Assembly (NCBI GenBank): GCA_963970005.1
Contig: CAXAMN010022695.1
Span: 966,678 to 1,030,677 of the forward strand
Direction of reading: 5' to 3'
Source: Durusdinium trenchii
Taxonomy: Eukaryota; Sar; Dinophyceae; Suessiales; Symbiodiniaceae
Length of the DNA: 64,000 nt
The notes beneath the pieces are model-generated. The model saw nothing but the letters and a program-made list of their open reading frames with translations, did no database searches and was not told the origin of the DNA. This document shows positions 11,323-22,608 of this stretch, one piece after another. The first letter of the stretch is position 1; each line of letters begins with the position of its first letter. The position numbers and the translations under genes are program-made.

Positions 11323-13514
11323 AGCTGAAGAGTACCCTGTCTCCTGAGCTGTGCTTGTCTCTCCAATGGATAGGTTCTTATATCTGTGTCACACATTTCT
11401 CCTCAAACCCAACTTGCCTATATGATGGGTCAACCGGTGTGTTTGGTATTGACCCATATAGTCATATAGCCATTTGAGCGAGTTGCCCCTTGTTGGCGTA
11501 CCAAGAGCAACCAAACCCTTAACAATGAACAACTGTGTTTACATGTTATTGTTTCAAAGACCATCAAAAAAAAACACTAGAAACCCACAAAAGTGTGGCG
11601 AACAACTTGGTTTCTCATCTTCGGAACCCATAAGAAACCCCGTGCAAACACCTGTCATGTCTCGTACGAACCCACTTTCTGTGCATGTGTAATTTTGCAA
11701 ATTAGAACCATGTCTTGCAAGCTGCTGGTACTCTGTTTTAGTTACCCCAGCTGAGCTGCTGGTACTCCGCCATTCCCTCTTTCTCACGCCATCCAACCGG
11801 CCGCGAACGGGTCCAAAACCTGCAGACCTGCCCCAGACCTGCCCCATTTCGCCCCCTCGTCTCCCATGGCTTTTGGACGGGCACCCCGGTGCCCCCACAC
11901 GCGAGATTGGTGTGGTGTGTTCGCCGGATCCGCGCCTCATGAAATCACCCAAGGCCGTGTCCACGGGACTCCGGAACTCCTGGGAAACGTTGGGAGACCT
12001 CAGAAACTCACGTGACACCGTGATCGACAAAAACTTCTCCCCGTGCCGCAGAAAAGGACTGGAGATTTGGAGACTGTGGACGGAAGGTGGTTGAAATCTG
12101 TGGAAATGGAGTTGCTCTGGGCGAAGGTGGTGAGAAGGTGGAAGAGATGGATGGAAACCACTGGCAGTGATGGTGACATCCAGTGAAAGTGGATCTTCAG
12201 CTGAAAGCCCTTCTTGTGAGAAGGACTCCACGACCAAGCAGCCTTGGTTGATACACTGTGCTACTACTGCTGCACTTTTTGGGCTTCAACAGAAACCAGC
12301 AGCAAAATCGTTCACAACTCGGTCTTGACATGTTTATACACACCCCTCAGCGCAGGGGCTAGGCACCCTTGAGGGTCTTTGCCAACGGTGGTGGTTTGCA
12401 ACTGAGGTGCCAAAATCATGCTTGGTTCACTTGGGGGGTTCTCCTCGCACTTTGACCCCTCTGCCCACTGAACATTGTAGAAGCCACCACCCCACGTCTT
12501 GCCAGGAGACAGCAGGGGTTGCAGTGAAGAGGGCCTGAGGTGAACACGGCGAATCGGATCCGTTTCTTATCGGATCCGTGGGACTGGGGAGCTGTCGCCG
12601 GCGCGCTGTTTGGTTGTCTGTCGTGTGGGTCAAAACCAGCACAATTACTTTGGTTGACTTGACCTACTACCGGTCACGTCGGTCGTTCGCGACGTGGTAG
12701 ACTGGTCGGGGTCGGACCGGACCGCACCCCGAGATCATCCCGTCCGGTCAGCGTTTGGTGGGTCCGGTCAGCGTGTGGGTGAAAAGCGAGATCGTTCAAG
12801 TGAACATACTCAAATTCAGCCGTGTGACCTAGAGCCAGTGCGGTTTCTTTCAAGATGAGAAACATGGGGACACAATACCCCACCCACTCACTCAGTGCGT
12901 GGTGGTGCGTGTTCTTCCATTCCCCACCTGTCAGAGAACCCACACACACTGGGTTTCCCACATAAAACACGCGTGCACATACTACTAGAAGAACTTTTGG
13001 TCTTCAGGATCTACTTTGTATGGTTCCATGATGGAACCCGAACCCATGTCCGTTGTTCGTTGCGTGGAACCGCAAACACCGTCCCTGCCGGTCACTGGCA
13101 GTTCCGCGGCAGGCGGACATCAAACAAAAGAGCTCCGGTTAGACCCTCCCAGCTACTCAAGAGTCAGCCGGGCGCTTAGACTCTGAAAGAAACCTGTATA
13201 CAGTTCCTCAATTCCTAGGGGTGATCTCCTGCAACATCGCTCTTGATGGGTGAAAGTTTGGTGTAACCAATCCCCTTCAATGCAACTCTGCCATAAGGTC
13301 CTTGCTTGCTGAAAGAGAAAACATGCAAACATTGAAGCACTGCGCCACCCCCCGATGATTCGTCTAGGTCCACAAAACCGGGTGTTTGTTACAAAACGAA
13401 TCCTCTGCCTTGATAGGGGTGTCATTATAACCCCTAATAAGATCGAGACGGATTCCCTTTAAAGGGGATTTTACTTGTCTATCTATTTGGGGGTCTATAT
13501 AATATATAACGGAA

Positions 13515-13778
13515 TCAACTCATCCAACCCAGTCTGCCTGAAAAAACATCAACCACAGACCGCACAAACCGCTCGCACCGGTGCCTCATGGATCCGCCCA
13601 GCGTGCTGCTCGAAGGCTGGGGAGTTTCAGGAATGAACGCAGCAGAATACAATGCCTCGCAGGTGGCGGCGCCGGCGACCGACCACTGAGTTCGGGTTGG
13701 TCCTGAGAACCGTCCCGTCCCGTCCGAATCTCCCGCGATGCGTCCGAGATGCAAAAGCACGTGAGCGAAAAATACCAC
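13515..13778 (-). CDS. Exon candidate, unknown protein
   Basis: Reads LGRIAGDSDGTGRFSGPTRT and onward to MRHRCERFVRSVVDVFSG with high G/C third positions. A second minus frame over the same DNA is also open, so the frame is not certain. Confidence 0.32.
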   Translation of the reverse strand: MVFFAHVLLHLGRIAGDSDGTGRFSGPTRTQWSVAGAATCEALYSAAFIPETPQPSSSTLGGSMRHRCERFVRSVVDVFSGRLGWMS

Positions 13779-13989
13779 AACTGGGGAGAAGAAATATACA
13801 AATATAATATATGGTACCCCCCCAAAAAAAAGTAGACACTTTCAGACAAATAGGGGAGGTGGGGGGTACCAACAAATCTGAATCTGCAATGTGCATGTGG
13901 CGTCTGATCAAAATGCTAAATGAACATCCTCCTACATCTGATCAAATATATAGTTAAAATAGGTGGTATAAATTGTTGCGATTTTTTTT

Positions 13990-15600
13990 TTGAGCCTGCC
14001 AGCATTTTTGCAAGGTGGGGTAGACCAAAAATTGCAAAAACACTGGCAGGCTCAAAAAAAATCAAAAATTTCAAAAGGCCCTAGTCACAAAACCCTGGCA
14101 GGCTCAAAAAAATAAAAACATCAAAAGTGTTAGGATCTATGGGGGGTCTGGAATGTGTATAAATTTTTTTAATTTTTTGAGTCTGCCAGTGTGTTTGCAA
14201 GGTGGTGTATATAAAAATTTTTAAATTCCTTGGCAGACTCAAACAAATCAACGATTTAGACAGCCCCCAGACCCCCCATAGATCCTAAAACTGTTGATTT
14301 TTTTGAGCCGGCCAGGGTTTTGTGACTAGGGCCTTTTGATATTTTTTCTTGAGCCTGCCAGTGTTTTTGCAAGGTGGGGTAGACAAAAAATTGCAAATTC
14401 CTTGGCAGGCTCCAAAAACAACAAACATTTATGCACCCGCCAGAGCCCCCATAGATCCTAAAACTTTAGTTTTTTGTGATTTTTTTTTGAGCCTGCCAGC
14501 GTTTTTGCAAGGTGGTGTAAACAAAAATAGCAAATTCCTTGGCAGGCTCCAAAAAAACAAACATTTATGCACCCCCCAGAGCCCCCATAACTTTTGATTC
14601 TTTTGAGCCTGCCAGGGTTTTGTGACTAGGGCCTTTAATTTTTTTTTGTTTTTTTTGAGCCTGCCAGTGTTTTTGCAAGGTGGGGTAGATAAAAGATCCG
14701 CCGGCCCTTGGGCGCCGGCATGTTTTATCAATGTGGCTTGTATGTAGCTTAAGTTATGTTGAATCTATATGTAATAAGAAAAGTGTCTCTGGAGCAAGTT
14801 TTTGCCTCGTCTAACTTGACCCCCCCTCCCCCCCAAGAACATCCCGAATGTATGTAGCTCACATATATCATAGCTAAAGTGAAAGGTTGTGTGCGCTTCC
14901 TTCTTATCGTCGTTCTTCTCTTGTCGTTGTCCATGCATTGCGCTTCTGCTTTGCATGCGTTTTTCTCAGGCCTTGCACCTGCACTCACGTATCTATCGTT
15001 TTTTGCAGACTCAGACTGCTTGGAAATCCCCATGCCACACATGTCCTCAATACTCTCTTGTCTCATGTCTGACGGAATGCTATGTGCGTTTGCTGCTTCG
15101 CACGGTCTACTTCGCTCATTGTGTCACATGTCATATAATTTGTCTTCTTGCTTGGCAGGCTATACTTTGCATCCCCCAATTTCATCTCCTTGTTCTCTTA
15201 TTGTATCATAATGCACGTCATTTCATGTAGGTTCTCTGTTGCTCCAGCTGTGTTCTGGATGATGCTGTTACTTTTTCTGCTCTGTTGCAGTCTTTCCTCT
15301 TGACGCAAAAGGTAATCCGCATCTTGGGACCATTGGCTGAAAAGGCCGGCGGAACAACCCGCAGGGTTTAAATAGCAAATTCCTTGGCAGGCTTAAACAA
15401 ATCAACAATTTATGCACCCCCCCAGAGCCCGCATAGATCCTAAAACTTTTGTTTTTTTTGCTTTTTTTGAGCCTGCCAGGATTTTGTGACTAGGGCCTTT
15501 TGATTTTTTTGATTTTTTTTGAGCCTGCCAGGGAATTTGACATCTCTGCAAGGTGGGGTAGACAAAAGATAGCAAATTCCTTGGGACGAGATTAAATTTG
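13990..15600. repeat. Array of GAGCCTGCCAG hairpin units
   Basis: Units begin GAGCCTGCCAGTGTTTTTGC, continue AAGGTGGGGTAGACAAAA and end TTGGCAGGCTC, so unit ends pair as inverted repeats. A second unit type carries GGGTTTTGTGACTAGGGCC, and CCCCCATAGATCCTAAAAC recurs between units. Copies start near 13992, 14080 (inverted), 14178, 14304, 14350, 14489, 14605, 14657, 15469 and 15520. The array is interrupted at 14697-15353. Confidence 0.85.
14697..15353 (+). mobile_element. 657-bp insertion with 13-bp TIRs inside the hairpin array
   Basis: Starts TCCGCCGGCCCTT and ends AAAGGCCGGCGGA, inverted ends with one mismatch. It splits one hairpin unit: the left half ends in GTAGATAAAA and the right half resumes at AAATAGCAAATTCC. 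The interior is pyrimidine-rich with a 110-codon open frame (14879-15211) I do not trust. It could be a non-autonomous DNA transposon or introner-like. No clear target duplication was seen. Confidence 0.6.
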
Positions 15601-16560
15601 GTGGTTCTTGGATGATGCCCATGAATTGAATATCTTTTCATTCTTTAAAATTCATGGTATCTTTTAATCTATTTCTTTAATCTATAATCATGAGGGCATT
15701 ATTTTATTTGAATATTAATGCCCGGTCCATTGCTAGGCTAGTATTTTATGATTGATTGACTATTAATTTATTGACGGCAGCCTTTTTGTTTGGTAATGAA
15801 GAATGCTTGTGGAGGAAATTAATGGTCAACATATTTAATTGCTTTTATATTTTACATTAAAAACATAAGATAATATAAAAGCCATGCAAAGTAACATGTT
15901 TTGCTAGCCGATAGCCCCACCAATCAATATAGACTAAAATTTGTGGTCAACTCTCACATACAAGCAAGAAATTTGTCTGAAAACGTTGTTTCCTTTTTTT
16001 TTGCGGGGGTTGCATGTAGCATATATATGAGTAGATTGACACAATATTGATTATACACATTGGTTTCCTTCTTGAGGGTTGCAGAATCTTGCAGACCTGC
16101 TCTTGCGAGAAAAAATGAACGAACCACCAGGCGGTGCAATCTGTCAACAACTGACAGTTACTTCTATTTGAAGCGATTGAAACATGGCCAAGCAACACTT
16201 GTGCATGCGTGCAATGGTCACATCCCTTTAATCCCTTTGGCGACACTCCCCAATCATTTCAATACATCAATATCAGCTATGAGGACGGCAAGTGCAACCG
16301 AAGGGTCTGAATCACCATCCATTCTTCTTTCCCGAACAGAAACATCACACTGCTTTTTTTGGGATGTACTCTGTATACAAAGGTCCAGAGTTGAAGTCCC
16401 AAGTGGTTCAGGGGCATTTTCCCAATCACCCCACCACCCCCCACCTTCCAAACAAATTCCTCTCATGTTCACACTGCTGACGATGTATTGAATGGCACGG
16501 CACATCCGAAACAAGAACACATGACCTGTAAAATTGGGCTGGGGTAGGTATCTCGTATCT
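15600..16560. other. AT-rich stretch with no supported gene
   Basis: AT-rich at 15.6-16.0 kb, then mixed composition. No frame here has splice signals with third-position bias. Confidence 0.5.
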
Positions 16561-16632
16561 CATCGGGGGGGCATCTCATATCGCTTGGTGGTTTCAACAT
16601 GATCAAAATGCTTCGACCCACCTTTTCAGAGT

Positions 16633-16742
16633 TAAATACACACACAACAACAAAAATAAACACAAAACACACAACAACAACAACAACAACAACAACACCA
16701 ACAACAACACCAACAGCAACAACAACAACAACAACAGCAACA
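16633..16742 (+). repeat. (AAC)n-rich microsatellite
   Basis: About 110 bp of AAC/ACA repeats with CACCAAC interruptions. It borders the exon at 16756-16909 and extends its frame as a false valine/leucine-rich tail. Confidence 0.9.
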
Positions 16743-16755
16743 CTCCTAGTCTCAC

Positions 16756-16909
16756 CCCCGCCGTCCGGAGTCGTCTTCGCGTTTTGGGCCGCCCCGGCCC
16801 TGCGGTGGCTCCGAAGCAGGACTCCCTGGCCACCCGATGTGGAGTCCAACCAGTCCTGAGCAGCGAACGTCCCGTCGGGTGTTTTGGGGTGCCGGAAGGC
16901 GAGGGCCGC
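16756..16909 (-). CDS. Internal exon, unknown protein
   Basis: A 154-bp minus-strand exon with acceptor CTCTCGAAG followed by G and donor GTGAGA. It reads AALAFRHPKTPDGTFAAQDW then LDSTSGGQGVLLRSHRRAG with almost all G/C third positions. The donor lies about ten bases from the AAC microsatellite, which is therefore intronic. Confidence 0.55.
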
Positions 16910-17684
16910 CTTCGAGAGTGAGTCACACATGAGTTTTCGACCATACGGAACCTGATGGTGTTTTTGTTTAAGCTAGAAAGGGCCTGGAAGTTAGAAGATT
17001 GGAAGATCTGCAGTGGATCCAACCAGTCCAGTCCCGTCCCCGTTCTCCGATTAAGTTAAGTTGTTGGGTTGGTTATCTCCTATATATCCCTCAAGACCAC
17101 TGCCAGTGTGCAGAAAAGATCGGAACATGTAGGTTTCTTGCTGAGAGGTACTGCGTTTAGAGGTAGAACACATTCCACTATATTCCACTACTACAGTCAA
17201 AGCCACTGCTCCAAACCCTTGGTGAGCCCATGAGAACGTGCAGTTTCTTTCTTGGGGTGCGCCGTGCGCCCAGTCTGTACCCAGTCAAAACCCAGTCTGT
17301 ACCCAGGATGACCTTCATCTTGGGACACTGGACCTCAAATGTCAGAACTCAGTTTCCAACTCGAATTGTTGGGTATGACTGGTCGTTCGGTGGCTGTCCA
17401 CCCACCGAGGGAATTTCACGCTTCACACCACACTGACCTCGTTGGAGGTCCAGAACCATCGTTACCATGGGGACTTTGGTGACTTCGGGGCCACCATAGG
17501 CCACCTTGCTTTACTTGCAATCATGAGAGTTTCACACCAAAAGAAGAGGTCAACCATGGTCAACCAGTCAGCTGCCTTGCAATCAAGTGGAAAAACAAAG
17601 ACCTGGAACATCCTAGAACTTGATCAGCTTCTCCTGATCTCTTAGGTGGGTGGCCCCTCTTCCCATTGAACTGAGCTGGTCCCG

Positions 17685-17784
17685 TCAGAGTCCGCCTGAC
17701 TTCGACCGCACGACTTGGCACGCCAAGCATCGTTCAGAGTCTGTGAGCTGTGCCTGAGCTTTGACGACCGAAGCCGAGTCTGCG
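17685..17784 (-). CDS. Exon candidate with stop, unknown protein
   Basis: Acceptor TTTTCTCCGCAG, then ADSASVVKAQAQLTDSERCL and ACQVVRSKSGGL before TGA. A plus-strand frame over the same DNA also looks coding, so strand rests on the acceptor and on the uniform minus strand of neighbouring exons. Confidence 0.42.
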
Positions 17785-18527
17785 CTGCGGAGAAAACGGC
17801 GTCTGCGCTGCCCGAGATTTCGATGGATGTCAGATTTCGATGGAACTGCTGCAGTGTGTTCATCCCAAAATTGGTGGGTTTGGTGCACCAGCTTTCAGTG
17901 AGATGTTCAGTGAGTCGCTGCGAAACACCGCAACGAGGAAGTGATCTCCGTCGGAGCCGGATGCACTTGAACAACACTGGGGCCTCAATGATGCAGCTTC
18001 GCCCTGCGAGCCACATATTCCTCTACCGGGAGCTGACCGCATCAAGCTGCTTGGCTTTAATGGCTTTCCAACTTTTTTTGAGAGTTGTATGGAAGTCTCC
18101 GTGCCAAATTCCCCACCAACTCTCCGGACTCTCTGATTTGGAAGAAAAAGCCCCCCTTAACTGGTCCAGCGACACTAAGCAAAAGAACAAGGAAGCTCTT
18201 CACTCAAGGTGAACTTCGGACTCTTGAGTAGTTAAAATGCTGCTCGACATCAAGGTCTTACGTGACCGGACCCACTAAGGGTTGGTTCATGGACACCCCT
18301 CAACCTCTGAGGGTCTGAGGGCCAATCAAAAGAACCCCCTTAATTACCCTCCCTCAAACAACCATGGAAGCTGCGCAGGCCTCACTTGTAGAGGAAAATG
18401 GCCTTCCAGGGGTCGAGGGGGGGGCCTATGTTCCACTTCCATGATTGTTTCAGGGAGTGTAGGGGGTTCTGGTAGATGACATGTTCGTTTGTCTTTCAGT
18501 TTCCGATCAAGCCAAATGACTGCTGAC

Positions 18528-18615
18528 CGGGCCGTCCGTCGTCGACCGGGCCGTCCGAAACGCGGAAAACGCATCGACCGCTCCGAGCAGCTTGGCGTTG
18601 TCCGTCAAGGTGCGC
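18528..18615 (-). CDS. Internal exon, unknown protein
   Basis: Acceptor TTCTGAG followed by G, donor GTCAGC. Reads RTLTDNAKLLGAVDAFSAFR then TARSTTDGP. Third positions are nearly all G or C. Confidence 0.5.
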
Positions 18616-18941
18616 CTCAGAATGGGGATCTGAGGGGCCATCACGGCCTATGCATTAGCCAGGGACCACGTGACTATACCCTTTGAATGTTTTGTTCTTT
18701 AGTGACCATATAAAATCAATCATCATCATCTTCTCCAGGATCATCCGACCGTCTGGGTGTCCTGTTTGGAGGTAGTGATATGTAGTGCAGGTATTTAGTC
18801 AAAAAGGTGAACCAGAATGGATGATCCAGGCTTGTGATGACATATGCAAACACATTCATTCTAGATCATTTCTGTCAGTCAATGTTGAGGGTGCTCTAGT
18901 TCAAGGACTGTGAGGTCCTCAGTCTGAATATTCAATTCTAC

Positions 18942-19039
18942 TCATCTTCCATCCGAAGCGCAGGTTTCGGATGTAGGTCATCCCAAAGTGGTTCGTGGCC
19001 TGCTCTTGCTCCGCGAAGAGCAAGGGCGCCACGTTGTTG
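18942..19039 (-). CDS. Internal exon, unknown protein
   Basis: Acceptor TTGGTTTAG, donor GTAGAA (or a GA donor one step earlier). Reads NNVAPLLFAEQEQATNHFGM then TYIRNLRFGWKM. With the GA donor it would join in phase to the exon at 18528-18615. The product is not recognised. Confidence 0.48.
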
Positions 19040-19412
19040 CTAAACCAATCCTAAGCGGATTGCTGCGGCCGGGCGACCGTTCGGCCTGAGTCCGCCAAGA
19101 GCGGAAGCCTCCGCCAATTGGCAGTTACTGTATACTAGTTGCAGGGCTTTTGTTCATTCTAGATGGTGCAGGACCAAGATGTGTTCAAATTTATGGCGGG
19201 TGCCAGGGCCATTGAAAAGAACAGGAACCAAGCAGGGGATTCAGGCCCAGCCGGCGCCGGCCGGATGACTGGATCCAGCGGGATCAGCTACGGGATCCAA
19301 TGAGAATTGTGAACTGCCCAACAGAGCTTTGGCCACCTACATGTACAAATTTTGGATCCACAAATCACCAACAAAGCTTACCAGTGAAGAAGTGGAACAC
19401 ATCACTTCAATG

Positions 19413-19515
19413 TAGACTCTTGAAGGCTCTTGATTGATAACAACACCCTATAACCATCTATAACCTATGAACAGGTTTACACTTGCAAATTGGGGATGTA
19501 TTGATCAAGAGTCTA
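19413..19515 (+). mobile_element. MITE-like element, copy 2
   Basis: About 103 bp between TAGACTCTTGA and its reverse complement TCAAGAGTCTA, the same ends as the element at 4621-4705. The internal sequence differs, as expected of an old or deletion-derived copy. Confidence 0.55.
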
Positions 19516-20381
19516 TATGATCCTGTGTGGCTGAAGGACTCCACAATGTTGGAACCATCTCCCTGCAGGCAGACCCTGTTTCCCCAAACTTGGAATCAGT
19601 TGAGGATATATAGGATATGCCTAGACTGTCCCCTGAAACATCCCAATGTAGGCAAATAGGCAAGTCCCATGGATGGTCTGGGTAAAGAAAGACATTGAGG
19701 TTCACTGCCTGATGCTCTGCTCTTGCAAACTGCTGCATCCGCTGAAAAGCAGGATGACTGAAGTCACTGCCAAGGCTCGTCCACTTTGGAACCTGAAGGG
19801 ACGGGTGGAGACGGGTGGAGACGGACAAGTGAAGTCACCATCGCTTCAGACCGACCCATTGGTAGAGCTGGGAGCTTGGTCTCTACATGATGGACCAGGT
19901 CTGGACAGTTCGGGGGGCCGGACCCATCCCCAATGATATCCAAACTGGAGGCCCCTGCTGACAACGTGGAGGTACTACTGGCTTCACCTGTTTAAGACGG
20001 GGTTTTGGACTTCACCATGCTTCACCTGTCTTCCTGCTGCAAAAAGAGCTGAAGTCACATCTTCTAACCCACCATCCACAGGCCACACGGCCACGGCAGT
20101 TATGTAGGTGGTCTTGGAGGGTCCAGTCGTACCAAACCGGAGAAGGTGGCAGTGGATCCATCGGGATAGACAGCATGAAAGATGTAGACGATTCGATCCA
20201 ACTGATTCCGAGATCTAAGACAGCAATGACCCAGGAGCCGGCCAATTGAGTTGCATAAAATCATCAAAGAGAGCTGAAACGAGAGAGTTCCCAGATATAG
20301 GCTGGACAAAAGACCGGAGGCTCCGAGGGAGTGGTGTTGTCGGAACTGGTCTTGCATCATCTTGCCTCCAATTGTGCTGAG

Positions 20382-20756
20382 TCACTGAAGAGTGTCTTGA
20401 TAGTTTGGTTTGGGGTCGGTTTGAGCGTCTTTGAGCCATACAAAAACATCCACTGACCTCCAAACAAAATGACTCTTGGTCCTTTCACCTTTCCGTGCTG
20501 CCCGAAACCAAGACACTGAAGGCTGCTTGGACGTCGAAGCTACTCCCGCTGTTGCTGCTGTTCCGGGCCTCTTCTTGAAACCTGTGCGAGGTGAAGCGCG
20601 AAGCCACACCACGGCGTTAGTGTCTCGGAACTTGAAGGGTGCTGGACCCATCCGGGACCGGCCTCTGATCGTTGCTTGGGTCATCATCCGATCTAGTGAC
20701 ACTAGCTTGTAGATGAAGAGCCGCGTGCCGGCGTTGAAGAGAAGCGAGGATACCAT
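20382..20756 (-). CDS. Exon-like open frame, unknown protein
   Basis: A 124-codon minus frame whose best part reads SSLLFNAGTRLFIYK and then GPAPFKFRDTNAVVWLRASP with strong G/C third positions. A GTTTCA donor after the second segment suggests the exon ends near 20580, and the rest is probably intron. Confidence 0.38.
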   Translation of the reverse strand: MVSSLLFNAGTRLFIYKLVSLDRMMTQATIRGRSRMGPAPFKFRDTNAVVWLRASPRTGFKKRPGTAATAGVASTSKQPSVSWFRAARKGERTKSHFVWRSVDVFVWLKDAQTDPKPNYQDTLQ

Positions 20757-21208
20757 TCACAAAGGGATTCCGCTCATGTTGCACAAGTCACAAGTCATAA
20801 GACTCTACTACATATCCACAATGTGGTGCTGGCTTTCAACTTCTAGCTCGGACTGTGGAAAGCGGGCTACCTAAACCACCAAGAAGGTCCAGAAGTGTCC
20901 ACTCCTCACATGCTCCTACCTGCAGAGCTTGAAACCAGCTCTGTTAGGGAAACGTAAGTGAAAGAATGAGCATCTTTGCACTCTTGAACTTTTGGAGGAC
21001 TTATTCTACTTCAACTTGCTCACTATTCGTCTCGCAACGGAAAAAGGAACAAACAACTGAACGTGGACCCGTTTCTTGAGAGCCCTGGCTTCTTCATTTG
21101 ATAGATGTTGATATCATCTTACATCCAAATCCATGGAACCTATATATAAGCGCTATATATGGTGAGAAATCCAGCCATTTCCAATCCCTCCCGGTTGATG
21201 CCCTCGTC

Positions 21209-21334
21209 CTAACCGAGCCTGGCAAGGCTCTTGGAGAGCTGGCGGATTAGCAGGGCCAATTCTTCGAAGCCACAAGCCTTGGAGAGGTCGCTCCTCAGAC
21301 GGCGCGAGGAATAGCGCAAGACGAGCGCACGCGT
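21209..21334 (-). CDS. Exon with stop, leucine/arginine-rich helix-like protein
   Basis: Acceptor TTTTTTCGCGCAAG, then 41 codons and TAG. Reads TRALVLRYSSRRLRSDLSKA then CGFEELALLIRQLSKSLARL. The spacing of leucines and charged residues suggests amphipathic helices. Either the last exon of a gene or an internal exon ending at the GTTAGG donor that overlaps the stop. Confidence 0.52.
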   Translation of the reverse strand, partial: TRALVLRYSSRRLRSDLSKACGFEELALLIRQLSKSLARLG

Positions 21335-21724
21335 CTTGCGCGAAAAAAGCGATTGGAGAGAGGGATAGGACTCATCGGGGCAAATATAGCTGAAGTCTCA
21401 ACATGGGACATACTGACCAGCTCTCAAGTGATTGTTGTGAGGTGTAATAACCAGGACATACCAGGACCTTCAGTTCGTGACCTCTTTGGAGTCTCTGTTT
21501 GTGACCTCTTTGGGGACTAAGTAACCTCAAAAGGTTACTTCAAAGGTCCTGGAATAACAAATATATATATATATACATACAGTTAACTTTATATGTTTAT
21601 AGTTAATATATACTATATATTGTATATATGACAAGTTGTTTTATGACTATGACTTATATACTATACTATGTATAGGTTTCTCATGGTTTCTCAGGAATTC
21701 CTTCGGGTTGCCATCGCGCATCTG

Positions 21725-21889
21725 TCAACCGGCCCGGCCCGCACGCGGTTTTCGGTCCGCCACGGGCCGTCGGCTGAGGCTCCAGGGTTTCAGCACTTCA
21801 TGCTCGCGCTGTGTCATGAGGCGTCGCTTCACGATGCAACGGCAGAAACACACGATGACCTCGGGGGTTCCAGCGGCTTGAACGACGAC
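21725..21889 (-). CDS. Exon candidate, unknown protein
   Basis: Acceptor CATACGAG followed by G, reading VVVQAAGTPEVIVCFCRCIV then KRRLMTQREHEVLKPWSL with high G/C third positions, ending TGA. The plus strand is also open here from a good acceptor (GTTTCTCAG at about 21694), so strand is not certain. Confidence 0.42.
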   Translation of the reverse strand, partial: VVVQAAGTPEVIVCFCRCIVKRRLMTQREHEVLKPWSLSRRPVADRKPRAGRAG

Positions 21890-22164
21890 CTCGTATGAAG
21901 CACATCCAAGCGGACTGACATCTACTCCTGTGGTGCTCTTAGATAGAAATGGTGTCCAAGGGTAGTGGGGATCGACTTTTCTATCTATTTGGGGGTCTAC
22001 ATTGTTTTACATTGGTGGTGTCTTATGTTTCTTTGAAACACCAGGCGTCCATGTACTGTAGATGAACAAAATACTATGCATGGAGTGTCCGGGATCAGTA
22101 AGGTTCTTGTTTTTTTTGTTGAGATAGTCTATGAGTCTATAAAGGTTTGAAGCGAAGGTTCAGT

Positions 22165-22265
22165 TCTTGACCCTAAGGATCCAGTCGTACCTTCTCACGC
22201 ACGGTGATGTGTTCGACACTCTTATGTAGGTGCCAGGGTCCAGTCGTACCCTTCTGAGAGGTACT
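22165..22265 (-). repeat. Dispersed repeat with TCCAGTCGTACC ends
   Basis: Two direct copies of GG(A/G)TCCAGTCGTACC flank CACGGTGATGTGTTCGACACT. The reverse complement of the same module lies at 62960-63050. Partial copies lie at 40030-40072 (plus), 32311-32345 (minus) and 20115-20140. No coding potential. Confidence 0.65.
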
Positions 22266-22608
22266 TGGATCCCTACCTAGGGCTTTGCCACCTTTTTTGT
22301 TGGCAAACAATGGGGTCTCCTCTCAATCACTGGTTCTTTCAGTCGATGAGGTTCTTCTTGGTCTTCTTCAGTTGCTTCAAACCAAACGTGTCTGTTTGGA
22401 ACGATTTCCGCATTTGATGCACACTCTCGATCCCCGTTGGCCACAAATCTCTGTGCACCACAAATCGGTAAAAGGACAAATGCTGTGATCCCCCCCGTCC
22501 CGTTCGCGTCCCTTTAAGCAACCAAATGTCAACACTGCATCAACACTAACTTTAACTTTGGAGTGAGCTCCACAGACCGACCCTTCTGTCTTGGTCCTTC
22601 TGTCTTGG

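Noticed and set aside
11554-12237. 227-codon minus frame starting with ATG
   Set aside because: No splice signals or consistent third-position bias, and a plus frame over 11.87-12.09 kb looks at least as good.
14879-15211. 110-codon plus frame inside the 657-bp insertion
   Set aside because: Leucine/serine/cysteine-rich translation of a pyrimidine-rich tract; two other plus frames are also open.
16469-17022. Minus frames of 139-153 codons with valine or leucine runs
   Set aside because: The runs are translations of an AAC microsatellite; only the 16756-16909 part has coding bias.
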